DNA of 64,000 nt from Marthasterias glacialis (taxonomy: Eukaryota; Echinodermata; Asteroidea; Forcipulatida; Asteriidae), in the NCBI GenBank assembly GCA_911728455.2, contig OU452231.1, positions 1,121,001 to 1,185,000 of the forward strand. Reading direction: 5' to 3'. The notes beneath the pieces were generated by a model. The model saw only the letters and a program-made list of their open reading frames with translations, searched no databases and was not told the origin of the DNA. The position numbers were made by a program, and so were the translations under genes. Of this stretch, positions 61,090 to 64,000 are shown piece after piece; the stretch's first letter is position 1; the number at the start of each line of letters is the position of its first letter.

Positions 61090-62330
61090 AAGATGGCCGG
61101 CTCGATCACGGCCCGAGTTACGGTATTTTTTTAAAAATAACATTTTTTTTATCATTTACCTCATGGTTTCCTTCAGTTTTTTCTAATTTTTTGTTGTTGT
61201 ACAAAACATGTTTGGTTCCGACTGCGAAATACCGCCCTAAGTGTTGACTTTAAGTTGTGGAAACATGTTACATTTCCTGGAATGCATGTTTATTTGAAGC
61301 CGTCGAGAAGTTCTCAGAGTTGTCGTGGAACCCTCCACGACGTCTTAATCTCCTAACCCATGTGTTTCGAGCTGAAGTATTTCAGTGGAGTTTTCATGTC
61401 CTTCTTAATGTAACAGTCCCACAAGGAAAACGTTGAGAGGAAAAAATAAGATGAACAAATACTTTCTTCTGCTACAACTCCTCCGATAATGAAGGGTTAA
61501 AACAAATCAAATGGAATGCTCCTTTTGTATTGATGTTTTGTAACACATCTTGGCTGATTTGACTGAAACTGAATATCAACTCAGTGTTACAAAAAGTATG
61601 CCCTGATCGTCAAACCATCCTTAATGAAGTGAATAATAACGGGTGCTACTATAGGCGTTTACATGTATTAACTTGGCAGTGAGTCATGAGTGGGTCGTGA
61701 ATGGTAGGAGCTACCCTTGTTTCCTACTGAAGGTCACTGGGTTTAGGTCGAGATCGGAACAGATCTGAACTACATTCCCCAATCACAATGTCTTTCCCCC
61801 AGTATCTAAGTAACTACATTATTCTGAATTGGTGTGTCGGTCGAGCTTCAGAAACCTGGTCTCCTGCCCAATTCAATTAACAATTGAACAACAATAATTC
61901 ATTATTACAATACATTCAACAACAGCGCTCAATTTTGGGCTGATACAAACAATCTTTCTACCTAAAGCTCTCGACTTGATGTACGTTATTAAATTAATAG
62001 GGACGTGTTAAACTTTTTACTTTAAGAACCCTCGACCCAAATGCCGTGTGGACTGTCAGATACAAAAACCCACCAAATCAAGAATCTGAAAACGTGCGAA
62101 CGCACTAATCTATGCAGTCAAAGACTTTATACCCCAGCTCGTAACAGAACGATTCTGGCTAAAAAAAGTTGCTGCTTACAACTTTTATCATAATATGCTT
62201 TATGTGTTGTACTACTTCTAGCAAGCCTAAAGTAATGTTATTTTTTAGGAAGTATTTGATTTTTGGGTCTGGGAACCAGACTAACTTACCAGTTATATGC
62301 GCATGCTCAAAACTACGGGGGGGGGGGGTT
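61090..62330. other. No gene recognised
   Basis: AT-rich sequence without recognisable exons, repeats or structure, ending at a run of G just before the hairpin at 62.33 kb. Confidence 0.4.
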
Positions 62331-62331
62331 G

Positions 62332-62449
62332 TGTCTGCTGCCACCTATTGTTCTAAAGTATACCATTGTGAGCACAGAAGAATCTTTAAAATGTTGATTT
62401 TTCTGTGCTCACCAATGGGATACTTTGGAACGCTTGGTGGCAGCAGACA
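62332..62449. repeat. 118-nt hairpin with 48-nt arms
   Basis: Left arm 62332-62379 (tgtctgctgccacc..gagcacagaa) and right arm 62401-62449 (ttctgtgctcacc..ggtggcagcagaca) are complementary with about eight mismatches; the loop is 62380-62400. Symmetric ends suggest a foldback MITE, but length and loop also fit a microRNA precursor. Confidence 0.7.
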
Positions 62450-64000
62450 ACTTGTCATTGGTTACGTAAGTTTCCATTGTTTACTGTGTTATTAATACAA
62501 TGTGCGTAGCTCGTTGCTCACTTTTAAACTTCTGGTTGGGAAGGCAAAATGGCTTTTTTACGGGACGGCCAATAGTCCAACTTAAAATAAATAAACACTA
62601 TTTTTACATCAAATCATTCCCACCGACAATATTTTGATCTTTATTGTCAGAAGGCCGAGAACCAATAAATCAGAAGGTGTTTTTCTCGAGCCTATATTCT
62701 ATGGAGGTAACAGGAATCATGAAATTGTTGAAACGTTTTACCGGGAAAAGTTTTGGAAAATTGTGTTGCAACCGCGCGCTCTCACCTGTCTGATTGTGTT
62801 CACAGGGGTGAAATAACGTGTTTATTTTCTTTTGCCAATTCTGTCTCTTGTCAACATGATACATTCTATTGTGAAGCTCTGACGAGAAGTATAATTGGGT
62901 GTTTGTGTTTGAAATACTGCGGAGTATCAACAAACAAGTTCAACAATCCCGAGAGTGACTGTTGGCGGAGGTTTTTGTGATTTTACTCGCAAACAAGACC
63001 CATCGAAGTGCAGGTATTTACGCGCACGAACAAATCGCGTTATTTTGACACTCGCCCTGGTTGGGTCACGTTTGCCGGAGAGGGCCGGATGCTGTACTGT
63101 GGTTGTGCAATACGTAGTTTGGAAACTTAGGCCTACCCAATAAATTATAGGAATTGGTGAAATTGTTGAAGTATTAATTTCTTTCTAATTGTTGAAAACA
63201 TTGTTATTCGCACTACATTGTTAGTTCAGAAGTGGTGTCCCGGAGCAAAAGAAAGGAACGTATTTTGTAAGCAAGTGTTTTAAAGATGAACAACTTTGTA
63301 CCGGAAAGGAATCAACTGCTAGAGATTTGGATTTAAACAGCTCAATTAACCGAGTTTAGTCGCCAATCTTGTTTGTGCTGCTGAATTCGGCTCAATTGGT
63401 TCTCTTTCCCGTACTTGAAGGTTTCTTAGTACCACAAATAGTTTCTCATATTGAGTTCTCAAGGACCGTGGCCCAAGGCTTTGTAGGTGGCTCATGTTAC
63501 CCATGTACTACTGATACTAATTACATCCATTGCATGACAGTTTGTCGAAGTAAACGTCCATCACAAAGCCCAGTGTTCAACTCAATTGCTCTGGCATGGC
63601 TGGGCCTTCATTACAAAACCTCATTGCACTTTTCAGACGTTGTAGATTGCGGCAAAAACCCATACAACGTCATTCTGTTTTATTTTAATTACGAGTCGAC
63701 GCGAGGTCACAGTCTGTATACGAGCCGTGAGTCGTGACATACCTAAATCTGTCTGGATTCTTCAATCCGACTGTCACCTGTTGTCAAAAAATACACAAAG
63801 GCACATGTCCAGTAAATCTACTCAATGGATTCTTTTCCACTCTTCCATAAGAAACTAAGAGTTGCGACGGTATAACCTTCTTGGTTTATAGTCAACGAAA
63901 CTTTTACCGCAACCTTCAAAAGCGAAGGCGTTCCACAGCTCCGGGAAGCCTTGAGATGCGAACGAGAGGATTGAGATGTTTTGTTGAATTTCTCAAGTGG
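62450..64000. other. No gene recognised
   Basis: GC-richer patches (63.0-63.1 and 63.9 kb) with several CpGs. A 122-codon frame at 63369-63737 (+) has no recognisable domain, no Kozak context or splice boundaries. A promoter or exon of a neighbouring gene could lie here, but I cannot show it. Confidence 0.3.

Noticed and set aside
63369-63737. 122-codon + frame near the window end
   Set aside because: Hydrophobic/random composition, no start or splice support.

Overview
The window is animal genomic DNA. It is AT-rich and mostly non-coding, with GT-AG introns, tRNA-derived SINEs, small terminal-inverted-repeat elements (MITEs), decayed non-LTR retrotransposons and several large minisatellites. 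Several repeat families look like those I associate with echinoderms, especially sea stars: elements built on 'cctaacttaggactagtcc', the TTTAAAGG-ended MITE and the 'accagccatg/gctaagca' element. A sea star (Asteroidea) is my best guess, from memory of repeat style and not from any database search. There is no bacterial-type gene organisation, and most open frames are chance or lie inside repeats.

The only host gene I can support is on the + strand. Four short candidate exons lie at 12631-12705 (75 nt), 18975-19034 (60 nt), 50836-50910 (75 nt) and 52521-52568 (48 coding nt, ending in TGA). Each has a good acceptor, the three internal ones have good donors, and all join in phase 0. They give a small, lysine-rich, hydrophilic C-terminal segment of about 85 residues, or a complete protein of about 83 residues if the ATG at 12637 is the start. 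I do not recognise the family. The introns are about 6.3, 31.8 and 1.6 kb, so most of the window is introns of this gene, with upstream sequence before 12.6 kb and 3' flank after about 53.4 kb.

Layout: 1-12.6 kb is upstream or 5' intronic sequence, with three copies of the CTAGTCC-type MITE, SINEs at 3.2 and 9.9 kb, and a long hairpin at 8.86 kb. 12.7-19 kb (intron) holds a cluster of palindromes at 16.1-16.6 kb and a LINE 3' end abutting an intact MITE at 17.6-18.1 kb. 19-50.8 kb (intron) holds a 21-bp minisatellite, SINEs, two LINE reverse-transcriptase remnants, minisatellites with 35/36-bp, 17-bp and 22-bp periods, and a perfect histone-type 3' stem-loop on the minus strand at 44.49 kb. 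53.4-64 kb is 3' flank with a roughly 180-bp tandem triplication, a (TC)43 tract, another LINE remnant and a 118-nt hairpin at 62.3 kb.

The most interesting items are the unrecognised short-exon gene, the histone-like stem-loop embedded in a repeat-like hairpin context, the two long hairpins, and a minisatellite that stays translatable on both strands.
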